Source of the DNA: Bog-564 sp035509915 | GTDB lineage: Bacteria; Actinomycetota; Acidimicrobiia; Acidimicrobiales; UBA8190 | Reading direction: 5' to 3' | Length of the DNA stretch: 9,206 bases | Assembly: GCA_035509915.1 (NCBI GenBank) | Contig: DATKIB010000142.1 | Coordinates: 1 to 9,206, forward strand | Shown: one piece after another, positions 1 to 5,641 of the stretch | How the letters are laid out: each line of letters begins with the position of its first letter | How positions within the stretch are numbered: the stretch's first letter is position 1 | Notes under the pieces: generated by a model | Databases searched by the model: none | What the model was told of the DNA's origin: nothing | The model's input: the letters and a program-made list of their open reading frames with translations, nothing else | Made by a program: the position numbers and the translations under genes

Positions 1-38
1 AGAGGATCATGGCGGAAGAGCCCCTGGAGGCGAGGTGA
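1..38 (+). CDS. 3' end of an unidentified upstream gene (partial)
   Basis: The reading frame that enters the window with codons starting at base 3 ends at TGA 36-38. That stop overlaps the GTG start of the next gene as GTGA (35-38), the usual arrangement for translationally coupled actinobacterial genes. The visible tail reads RIMAEEPLEAR. Only 11 complete codons are present, so no function can be assigned. An internal ATG at 9 makes a tiny separate ORF possible, but a gene continuing from outside the window is more likely. The support is the overlap alone. Confidence 0.35.
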   Translation, partial: RIMAEEPLEAR

Positions 39-1195
39 GGCTGGTCAGGCATGGGCGTCATGCCCGCCATCGGCGGCCCCTGAGCGCGGGCGCCAGGGCG
101 TGGCTCACTGCCTTCGCCTCCACCGCGTCGGTCCTGCTGGCCGCGACCCTCACCTTGGCGATGACTGCGGGCGCCGAGTCCGTCGGGTCTGCGGCGGCGC
201 CGGCTGCGACCCCGACCTCCTCGACCGTCCCAGCGGCCGATCCTCCCTGCCCTCTCTCGGGCCTTCGCCCGCCGGGAGGCAAGGTCCCACAGCACCCTGC
301 CCTGGCGGTCAAGGTCGACAACTACCCCGAAGCTCGGCCACAGTCCGGTCTCGACAAGGCCGACGTCGTCTTCGAGGAGCCGGTAGAGGGGGGGATCACT
401 CGCCTCGTAGCCGTCTTCCAGTGCCAGAGCGCCAGCCTCGTGGGCCCGATCCGATCGGCACGCGAGGTCGACTCCCAGATCCTCGACGAGCTGAGCCGCC
501 CGGTGTTCGTCCACGTCGGCGGGATCACACCTGTGCTGTCGATAATCGCCGACGCCGACGACTTCGACGAGAACGTCTCGGCCAACGGGTCGACGGTTCA
601 GAACCCTTCGGGTCGCTACCCGCCGTACGACACGTACATCTCCACCGCTGCTGGATGGGGCCTTCAGCCGACCGACGCGACTCCACCTGCTCCCATCTTC
701 ACCTACTCGCCTACCGCGCCCGCAGGTAGCCCGGTCACCTCGCTCCACATCCCGTATTCGCAGACCAACGACGTCACCTGGACGTGGAGCTCGGACAGCG
801 GATCGTGGCTACTCGCATACAGCGGGGAGCCGGCGACGGTTGCAAACGGCGGGCAGATCGCCGTCCCCAACATCGTCGTGCAGACGGTGCACGTCAGCTA
901 CGGCCCGTGGGCGGAGAACGAATCGGGAGCCCTCGAGGTCGAGTCCCAGCTGACCGGCAGCGGGCCGCTCGCGGTGTTCAGGAACGGGGTGGAGGTGAAA
1001 GGCACGTGGCAACGGTCGTCGATGGGCAGTCCCACGCGTCTCGTCGCCTCCGACGGTTCGGTGATCGCCCTCGAGCCCGGTGAGACGTGGATCGAGATCG
1101 TGCCCAGTGCCATCCCGGTGACGACCACCGGGCCCTCGAGCGTCGCGGGGTCGAACGCCTCGGGCCCGGGATCGTCCGGACCGCTCAGTCCTTGA
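35..1195 (+). CDS. Secreted DUF3048 (YerB-like) domain protein
   Basis: The 386-residue product has an Arg/His-rich N-terminus, a hydrophobic stretch at about residues 22-47 that looks like a signal peptide or membrane anchor, and a Ser/Thr/Ala/Pro-rich linker to about residue 70. The DUF3048 region follows at about 78-358. Its signature segments are AVKVDNYPEARPQSGLDKAD (91-110), EEPVEGGITR (114-123), GPIRSAR (137-143), the FVHVGG segment (158-163) and the C-terminal PGETWIEIVP (348-357). The last ~28 residues are a Gly/Ser-rich tail. DUF3048 proteins are exported and have no settled biochemical role, so none is claimed. The start is GTG at 35, preceded by GGAGG at 26-30 (4-base spacing) and overlapping the previous stop. 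There is no in-frame ATG before residue 43. The 3' end overlaps the convergent recA gene by 11 bases. No lipobox Cys is seen at the signal, unlike YerB lipoproteins. Confidence 0.88.
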   Translation: MRLVRHGRHARHRRPLSAGARAWLTAFASTASVLLAATLTLAMTAGAESVGSAAAPAATPTSSTVPAADPPCPLSGLRPPGGKVPQHPALAVKVDNYPEARPQSGLDKADVVFEEPVEGGITRLVAVFQCQSASLVGPIRSAREVDSQILDELSRPVFVHVGGITPVLSIIADADDFDENVSANGSTVQNPSGRYPPYDTYISTAAGWGLQPTDATPPAPIFTYSPTAPAGSPVTSLHIPYSQTNDVTWTWSSDSGSWLLAYSGEPATVANGGQIAVPNIVVQTVHVSYGPWAENESGALEVESQLTGSGPLAVFRNGVEVKGTWQRSSMGSPTRLVASDGSVIALEPGETWIEIVPSAIPVTTTGPSSVAGSNASGPGSSGPLSP

Positions 1196-2258
1196 CGGAG
1201 ACCGGGACCTCCTCGTGGGCCGCGCTCGTGTCCTGCTCACCGCCGTCGTCGCCGTGGGCGACCTCCGGGGGTAGCAGGGAAGCAGCGACCTGGGTGCGTA
1301 TGCGCTCGTTGATCTCGATCATCAGCTCCGGCGTCTCCCGCAGGAATTCCTTCGCCTTCTCACGCCCCTGACCGAGCTGCTCGCCCTCGTAGGTGAACCA
1401 GGCCCCTGACTTCTTCACCAGGCCGAGCTCCACCCCGACGTCGAGCAGCGAGCCCTCGCGGCTGATACCGGTTCCGTACATGATGTCGAACTCGGCCTGA
1501 GTGAATGGGCGGCCGCACTTGTTCTTCACGACCTTCACCCTCGTGCGGCTGCCGACGACGTCCGCTCCGTCCTTGATCGTCTCGATACGCCGGATGTCGA
1601 GGCGCACCGAGGAGTAGAACTTGAGTGCACGTCCACCAGGCTGGGTCTCGTTGCTCCCGTACATCACGCCGATCTTCTCGCGTAGCTGGTTGATGAAGAT
1701 GGCGACGGTGCCCGACTTCGACAAAGTGGCCGTGAGCTTTCGCAGGGCCTGGGACATGAGACGTGCCTGCAGGCCCACGTGCGAGTCCCCCATCTCACCC
1801 TCGATCTCGGCGCGGGGGGTGAGGGCGGCCACGGAGTCGATGACGATCACGTCGAGGGCGCCGGAACGGATCAGCATCTCGGAGATCTCGAGCGCCTGCT
1901 CCCCCGTGTCGGGTTGCGAGATGAGGAGATCGTCGACGTTCACACCGATGGCACCGGCGTAGACGGGGTCCATGGCGTGCTCGGCGTCGACGTAGGCGCA
2001 GATCCCGCCGTTGCGCTGGGCTTCGGCCACGACATGCATGGCCAATGTGCTCTTTCCGGAGGACTCCGGTCCGTAGAGCTCCACGATTCGGCCTCTCGGG
2101 AGACCACCGATACCGAGCGCCATGTCGAGCGCCAGCGCACCCGTGGGGATCGACTCGATCCCCATGTCCAGCCGTTCCCCCATCCTCATGACGGAGCCTT
2201 TCCCGAATTGCTTCTCGATCTGGCTGAGTGCCATGTCGAGCGCCTTGTCACGTTCCAT
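1185..2258 (-). CDS. recA: Recombinase RecA
   Basis: RecA forms ATP-dependent filaments on single-stranded DNA, drives homologous strand exchange, and triggers LexA self-cleavage in the SOS response. The 357-residue protein is complete: N-terminal helix region with EKQFGKGSVMR (15-25), Walker A GPESSGKST (63-71), DAEHAMDPVYA (91-101), Walker B VIVIDS (137-142), DNA-binding L1 region EIEGEMGDSHVGLQAR (151-166), FINQLREKIGVMYG (188-201) running into L2 (YGSNETQPGG, 200-209), then ALKFYSSVRLDIRR (211-224). The C-terminal tail (from ~330) is acidic, as in other RecAs. ATG 2258 is fixed as the start because an in-frame TGA lies at 2285-2283 and no other start codon lies between. AGAGG about 10 bases upstream is a weak ribosome site. 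It lies downstream of thpR on the same strand but has its own SOS promoter. recX, often next to recA, is absent here. The 3' end runs into the convergent DUF3048 gene. Confidence 0.99.
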   Translation of the reverse strand: MERDKALDMALSQIEKQFGKGSVMRMGERLDMGIESIPTGALALDMALGIGGLPRGRIVELYGPESSGKSTLAMHVVAEAQRNGGICAYVDAEHAMDPVYAGAIGVNVDDLLISQPDTGEQALEISEMLIRSGALDVIVIDSVAALTPRAEIEGEMGDSHVGLQARLMSQALRKLTATLSKSGTVAIFINQLREKIGVMYGSNETQPGGRALKFYSSVRLDIRRIETIKDGADVVGSRTRVKVVKNKCGRPFTQAEFDIMYGTGISREGSLLDVGVELGLVKKSGAWFTYEGEQLGQGREKAKEFLRETPELMIEINERIRTQVAASLLPPEVAHGDDGGEQDTSAAHEEVPVSVKD

Positions 2259-2282
2259 GTCCGTGTTGCCTCTCTTCCCTCG

Positions 2283-2393
2283 TCACCTGATTCGTAGCTC
2301 CGACCCGGACGACCCTACGGAGGGGGTGTGACGCTTCACCGGCTCGCACCGTTCTTCACTGCACTGGCGGGACTGCACTTGGCGGGACTGCAC
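2283..2393 (-). other. Possible 36-codon leader ORF upstream of recA, in the recA frame
   Basis: From a GTG at 2393 the recA leader can be read for 36 codons to TGA 2285-2283, nine codons before the recA ATG and in the same frame. The start falls in the tandem repeats, so the predicted peptide begins VQSRQVQSRQ. No ribosome binding site precedes it, and the frame is open all the way back to the thpR stop, as is common by chance at this GC content. It is listed because it lies in the transcribed leader, but translation is unproven and chance is a good explanation. Confidence 0.12.
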
Positions 2394-2401
2394 TGGGCGG
2401 C
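2358..2401. repeat. Three tandem ~15-bp repeats in the recA leader
   Basis: Three adjacent copies are visible on the + strand: ACTGCACTGGCGGG (2358-2371, 14 bases), ACTGCACTTGGCGGG (2372-2386) and ACTGCACTGGGCGGC (2387-2401). In recA mRNA sense the unit reads CCCGCCAAGTGCAGT. The array lies between the predicted recA transcription start (~2425) and the recA start codon, so it would be transcribed into the 5' untranslated leader. The unit contains the palindromic core TGCA. The function is unknown: it could be a regulator binding array, an RNA element, or a neutral slippage repeat. Confidence 0.85.
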
Positions 2402-2431
2402 GACGGGCGAGCCCGGACCGCGACTCACACC

Positions 2432-2460
2432 AGTGTAGTTGCGAACACCTGTTCGGTCGA
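2432..2460 (-). promoter_or_regulatory. Predicted recA promoter
   Basis: On the - strand TCGACC (2460-2455) and TACACT (2437-2432) are separated by exactly 17 bases. Each matches the sigma70-type consensus at four of six positions. The likely transcription start is a purine near 2425, giving a leader of about 165 bases before recA. The LexA box fills the upstream half of the spacer and touches the -35, which supports this being the real promoter. The thpR stop (2487) is only 27 bases upstream, so recA may also receive read-through from thpR. Confidence 0.6.
2442..2455. promoter_or_regulatory. LexA (SOS) operator of recA
   Basis: The sequence CGAACACCTGTTCG (+ strand) is CGAAC-N4-GTTCG with perfect inverted arms. 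This is the SOS box known from Bacillus and actinobacteria. It overlaps the last base of the predicted -35 and most of the spacer, so bound LexA would block RNA polymerase. No second copy with both arms intact was noticed in this window. This strongly implies that recA is LexA-repressed and DNA-damage induced. Confidence 0.9.
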
Positions 2461-2486
2461 GGACCCCCGCTCGCCCGCTCGCTAGC

Positions 2487-3017
2487 TCAGCCGAGGGCGA
2501 GGGGCACCTTCTCCAGGGTCTCGTAGCGGGCTCCACCCTCGCCCAGGGTGGAGGAGACGAGGTGGACCTCGTCCACCCTCCACGCCGCCCGGATGGGGGT
2601 GCCGGCGAGGTTGGCGGGCCCTTTGCCCTTGCCGCGCACACGCGCCAGGGTCAGGTGCCCGGCGTACGGGCCCGGCTCCGGCGGCTGGCCCCACGCGGCG
2701 GTGGCCACGAAGACCAGCTCTGCGAGCTGCTCGGTCCCGGTCACGGGCACCTGGAGGATACGACGCCCGGTAAACCAGGCGACCGCCGGGCCGAGCACCG
2801 CCTCCACCTCCGTCACCTTCGAGTCGAGAAGCGCCGCCGGCACCGCGCGTAATGCCTCGGCTACGGGTTCGGCACGCGTCACCTCGCCCAGGAAGCGCAA
2901 GGTGACGTGCCACTGCTCCGGTGTGGTCCAGCGCAGCTTCGAGAGGTTCGGCCGGGGTAGCGCCTCGACGAGCGCCAGCACCTCCTCGGGAGGGGCCACG
3001 GCGACGAACAGGCGCAC
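2487..3017 (-). CDS. thpR: RNA 2',3'-cyclic phosphodiesterase / 2'-5' RNA ligase family (2H phosphoesterase)
   Basis: This protein belongs to the LigT/ThpR 2H phosphoesterase family, which opens 2',3'-cyclic phosphates on RNA ends to 2'-phosphates and can reversibly join RNA through 2'-5' bonds. With the GTG at 3017 it has 176 residues, the usual size. The paired catalytic motifs are HVTL (37-40, within WTTPEQWHVTLRFLGEV) and HLTL (121-124). The N-terminal VRLFVAVAPP is the normal first strand of the family, so I prefer this GTG. A GTG at 3068 would add 17 residues with no family counterpart and overlap the divergent macro-domain gene. Neither start has a clear Shine-Dalgarno sequence. The gene lies upstream of recA with a 228-base gap. 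The physiological substrate in bacteria is not settled; plant and yeast relatives also hydrolyse ADP-ribose 1'',2''-cyclic phosphate. Confidence 0.92.
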   Translation of the reverse strand: MRLFVAVAPPEEVLALVEALPRPNLSKLRWTTPEQWHVTLRFLGEVTRAEPVAEALRAVPAALLDSKVTEVEAVLGPAVAWFTGRRILQVPVTGTEQLAELVFVATAAWGQPPEPGPYAGHLTLARVRGKGKGPANLAGTPIRAAWRVDEVHLVSSTLGEGGARYETLEKVPLALG

Positions 3018-3058
3018 CGGGCCAAGTGTTGCCGATCGTCCGGCGACAAGATAGGGCG

Positions 3059-3571
3059 ATGAGCCCACCAGCGGTCGAGCCGGTCATGGGCGACATCACC
3101 CGCCAGGTCGTGGACGCTGTCGTCAACGCCGCCAACCGGCAGCTCGCGGGCGGAGGCGGGGTCGACGGCGCGATCCACCGCGCCGCGGGGGCCGCCGAGC
3201 TGCACGCCGCCTGCGCGGAGCTCGGTGGCTGCGAGCCGGGTGACGCAAAGGCGACTTCGGGCTTCGCCATGCCGGCGCGCTGGATCGTGCATACCGTCGG
3301 CCCCATGTGGTCAGGGGGAGAGCGCGGCGAGGCGGAGGTCCTTGCCTCCTGCTACCGGCGGAGCATCGAGGTGGCGGGCGAGCTGGGGGCGAGGTCTGTG
3401 GCGTTCCCTGCTATCTCCACCGGGATCTACGGCTACCCGCCCGAGCTCGCGGCCGAGGTGGCGGTGTCGATTACCACTTCGGCCGAGAGCGACGTGGTCG
3501 AGCTGGTCCGCCTGGTTGCTTTCGACCGCGCCACATGCGAGCTGTACGTCCGCCTCCTCGGCTCCACCTGA
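3059..3571 (+). CDS. Macro-domain ADP-ribose hydrolase (O-acetyl-ADP-ribose deacetylase type)
   Basis: The 170-residue protein is a single macro domain of the MacroD/YmdB type. These bind ADP-ribose and hydrolyse O-acetyl-ADP-ribose, mono-ADP-ribose on acidic residues or, in some members, ADP-ribose 1''-phosphate. Visible motifs in order are GDIT (11-14), NAAN (23-26), the phosphate loop and catalytic-Asp segment GGGGVDGAIHRAAG (31-44), GDAKATSGFAMPARWIVHTVGP (61-82), and the second phosphate loop AISTGIYGYP (118-127). The start is ATG 3059, with a weak AGGG just upstream at 3053-3056; ATG 3086 would cut off the first strand. It is the only + strand gene between recA and tRNA-Ser and interrupts an otherwise colinear rimO-pgsA-cinA-thpR-recA order. 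It is divergent from thpR (41-base gap) and convergent with cinA (52-base gap). Which acyl or phosphoryl substrate it uses cannot be read from sequence. Confidence 0.93.
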   Translation: MSPPAVEPVMGDITRQVVDAVVNAANRQLAGGGGVDGAIHRAAGAAELHAACAELGGCEPGDAKATSGFAMPARWIVHTVGPMWSGGERGEAEVLASCYRRSIEVAGELGARSVAFPAISTGIYGYPPELAAEVAVSITTSAESDVVELVRLVAFDRATCELYVRLLGST

Positions 3572-3587
3572 AGAGTCTGCCGATTGG

Positions 3588-3620
3588 CGTGCGCATAGGC
3601 GATCGGCGTATCTGCGCACG
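3588..3620. terminator. Inverted repeat between convergent macro-domain and cinA genes, possible bidirectional terminator
   Basis: CGTGCGCA (3588-3595) and TGCGCACG (3613-3620) are perfect 8-base inverted repeats separated by 17 bases. They fill most of the 52-base gap between the two convergent stop codons. The loop holds a CGATCG palindrome, so a compound hairpin is possible. There is no T-run on either side, so it is not a canonical intrinsic terminator. Position favours termination; a protein site is an alternative. Confidence 0.3.
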
Positions 3621-3623
3621 TTC

Positions 3624-4922
3624 CTAGGTGACCGCGAGTTCGTCCTCGTCCTCGCTTCCGCCCGGGACCTCTCGCGCGACCGCGAGGAGCCGGCGGCGCA
3701 GGAGGTCGAGCGCGGAGATCGTTGCGTACTGCCGGACGCGCTCGCGGTCCCCGGGCAGCCGTACCTCGAGTGACTCCGCCGCGCGGCCCGGCAGGGCGAG
3801 CCCTATCGCCACCGTGCCGGGCGGCTTTCCCTCCGATTCGTCGGGGCCCGCCACTCCGGTGAGCGCCAGGCCGACGTCTGCGCCGAGCACCCGCCGCGCG
3901 CCCTCGGCCATCGCCTTCGCCGCGCTCTCCGTGACCACCGGGCCCTCGGGGACGCCGAGGACCGAGAACTTGACGTGCGGGGAGTACGCCACCACCGAAC
4001 CTCGCAGCCAGTCGCTTGCACCCACCACTCCCACGAGGCGCGAGGCGACCAACCCGCCGGTCAGCGACTCGGCCAGCCCGAGGCTGAGGCTGCTGCCGAC
4101 GAGCAAACCGGCCACCACCGACTCCATCGTGTCGTCGTCGACCCCGAACACGGCCTCTCCGACGAGCTCGCGCACGCGCGCCTCCTCCTCGTCGAGCATC
4201 GCCGACGCCGCAGAGACGTCGGCGGCCTTGGCGGTGATCCGGACCTTTATCCCCTCCATCCCGCTCGCCAGGAAGGCGATCGTGGGGTTGCCGGGGCCCT
4301 GGTCGAGCGCCTCTATGCGGCCCGACAGCAACTGCGCCAATCCGGACTCGGTCATCCCCCACGTCCGCACCACCCGGCTGGCGATCGTGCCCTCGGCCCC
4401 CGACTCGCCCATCCGCCTCTTCAGGTCGGGCAGGACGCCGCTCGTGAACATCTCGGCCATCTCGTAGGGCACGCCCGGCAGCGCGTAGACCACCTTGTGC
4501 CCGAGCTCGCAGAGGAGACCGGGCGCGGTCCCTACGGGGGCGAGCGTGGAGGCGCCCCGTGGCACGTCCGCCTGGCGCGCGTTGTTGTCGGACATCACCC
4601 GTCCGCGCGCCCCGAAGAAGCCACGGATGTGCTCGAGGACCTCCTCGTCACGCACGAGGGGCACGTTCATGACCTCTGCTATGGCGTCACGGGTGATGTC
4701 GTCGTGCGTGGGCCCGAGACCGCCGCATACGACCACCCCGTCGCTGCGGGCGAGAGCGGCACGCAGCGCCAGCACGATGCGCGCTTGGTTGTCGCCCACG
4801 GCCTGGTGGAAGTGGGAGTCGACTCCCGCCGCGGCGAGCTGCTCGCCCAGCCACGCCGAGTTGGTGTCGGCGATCTGGCCCAGGAGGAGCTCGGTGCCGA
4901 CGGCGAGGATCTCCACCCTCAT
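3624..4922 (-). CDS. cinA: CinA family protein: ADP-ribose pyrophosphatase domain plus NMN deamidase (PncC) domain
   Basis: The 432-residue protein has the complete two-domain CinA layout. Residues 1-~250 are the COG1058/MoCF-like domain, with MRVEILAVGTELLLGQ at the start, GGLGPTHDD (67-75) and ALPGVPYEM (147-155). This domain is reported in other CinAs to be a metal-dependent ADP-ribose pyrophosphatase. Residues ~265-415 are the PncC domain that converts nicotinamide mononucleotide to nicotinic acid mononucleotide. It shows AESLTGG (284-290) with the expected catalytic Ser, VVAYS (310-314) and LTGVAGP (354-360). The usual ESCTGG reads ESLTGG here, but the Ser is kept. The start is ATG 4922, overlapping the pgsA stop as ATGA. 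A longer in-frame extension upstream is only the shadow of pgsA. The historical link to competence is not supported by anything else in the window. Confidence 0.97.
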   Translation of the reverse strand: MRVEILAVGTELLLGQIADTNSAWLGEQLAAAGVDSHFHQAVGDNQARIVLALRAALARSDGVVVCGGLGPTHDDITRDAIAEVMNVPLVRDEEVLEHIRGFFGARGRVMSDNNARQADVPRGASTLAPVGTAPGLLCELGHKVVYALPGVPYEMAEMFTSGVLPDLKRRMGESGAEGTIASRVVRTWGMTESGLAQLLSGRIEALDQGPGNPTIAFLASGMEGIKVRITAKAADVSAASAMLDEEEARVRELVGEAVFGVDDDTMESVVAGLLVGSSLSLGLAESLTGGLVASRLVGVVGASDWLRGSVVAYSPHVKFSVLGVPEGPVVTESAAKAMAEGARRVLGADVGLALTGVAGPDESEGKPPGTVAIGLALPGRAAESLEVRLPGDRERVRQYATISALDLLRRRLLAVAREVPGGSEDEDELAVT

Positions 4923-5641
4923 AGAGGAGCGTCCCCCGAGGCGACCGTTTGCGCCGAGTGGACCGCTGTGCGCCCGTCGACTAGGTACTGCGCGCCGGTG
5001 ACGAGCGTGAAGGCGACCGCCACCCACAGCACCGCGCCGATCGCGCCGCGGTGAGCGGACATCGGCGGAGCCAAGGCCAGGAGCACTGCTATTCCCTGGA
5101 CGAGCGTCTTGATCTTGGCCGACCAGCGCGCGGGGATCGAAACTCCCCCGCGCCCGACGAGGGCGCGGTAGACGCTCATCGCCACCTCGCGCGCAGCGAT
5201 CAACCCGACCGGCACCCACGAGACCTCGCTCTTCGCCCCGAGCACGAACAGGGCGCTCAGCACCACGACCTTGTCCGCCAGCGGGTCTAGGAACGCGCCG
5301 GACCGGGTCGTTCCCTGGCGCCTGGCGATCCAGCCGTCCACGCCGTCGGTCGCGCCTATCGCTAGAGCCACCCCGAATGGCGCCCAGCCGGTGCCCCCCA
5401 CGGCCACCAGCACCACGAGCACCGGCGTGGCGAGCAGTCGCGCCACGGTCACTGCGTTGGCGGGGGTGGCGAGGGCCGATGGGCCGAAGCGCGAGGGGCT
5501 CAGGCGCTGGCGGATCTGCTCGCGTAGCGGCTCTGTGCCCGGCCGGCGCGCGAGCGTGCCCGGCTTGTCGGGCGCCAGCGCGCCAGGCTTCTCGGGCGGC
5601 GCAGCGCGCGCCTGGTCGCGAAGCGGCTCCCCGATGCTCAC
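4919..5641 (-). CDS. pgsA: CDP-diacylglycerol-glycerol-3-phosphate 3-phosphatidyltransferase family (PgsA), with N-terminal extension
   Basis: This is an integral membrane CDP-alcohol phosphotransferase that makes phosphatidylglycerophosphate, or a closely related phospholipid head-group transfer. The family motif lies at residues 99-123: D99, D102-G103, A106-R107, G115, D119, D123, with the four metal-binding Asp residues intact. The AR-to-G gap is seven residues, one fewer than in E. coli PgsA. Hydrophobic segments at about 63-80, 85-98, 125-135, 143-160, 180-192 and 200-220 fit the six-helix fold. The start is GTG 5641, overlapping the rimO stop as GTGA, with GGAGTGGGCGG just before it. 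The protein is 240 residues, about 50-60 longer than typical because of a Pro/Arg/Gly-rich N-terminus (1-~58) containing PEKPGALA and PDKPGTLA repeats. A later start is possible, but coupling favours the long form. Substrate assignment rests on motif style and on the common rimO-pgsA-cinA neighbourhood. Confidence 0.93.
   Translation of the reverse strand: MSIGEPLRDQARAAPPEKPGALAPDKPGTLARRPGTEPLREQIRQRLSPSRFGPSALATPANAVTVARLLATPVLVVLVAVGGTGWAPFGVALAIGATDGVDGWIARRQGTTRSGAFLDPLADKVVVLSALFVLGAKSEVSWVPVGLIAAREVAMSVYRALVGRGGVSIPARWSAKIKTLVQGIAVLLALAPPMSAHRGAIGAVLWVAVAFTLVTGAQYLVDGRTAVHSAQTVASGDAPL
5550..5597. repeat. Imperfect 24-bp tandem duplication inside pgsA
   Basis: Bases 5550-5573 and 5574-5597 are adjacent 24-base units that agree at 20 positions. 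Both contain GGCTT, one base, then TCGGGC. The unit is a whole number of codons and encodes PDKPGTLA and PEKPGALA in PgsA. A degenerate third unit (RRPGTEPL) follows in the protein. It looks like an in-frame duplication that lengthened a disordered N-terminal tail. Confidence 0.7.

Noticed and set aside
2336..2641. - strand frame of about 100 codons spanning the thpR end and the recA leader
   Set aside because: It lies in a different frame inside thpR and has Pro/Ser/Arg bias. No ribosome site or recognisable motif.
2921..3058. 46-codon in-frame extension upstream of the macro-domain gene
   Set aside because: It is antisense to the N-terminal coding part of thpR, and the macro fold starts just after ATG 3059.
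3018..3068. thpR starting at GTG 3068
   Set aside because: The added 17 residues have no family counterpart, would overlap the macro gene start, and the canonical first strand begins at GTG 3017.
3975..5054. Long + strand open frame opposite cinA
   Set aside because: His/Arg/Gly-rich composition without domain features, antisense to a conserved gene.
4923..5219. 99-codon in-frame extension upstream of cinA
   Set aside because: It overlaps pgsA in another frame, shows no CinA homology, and the CinA N-terminus begins exactly at ATG 4922.
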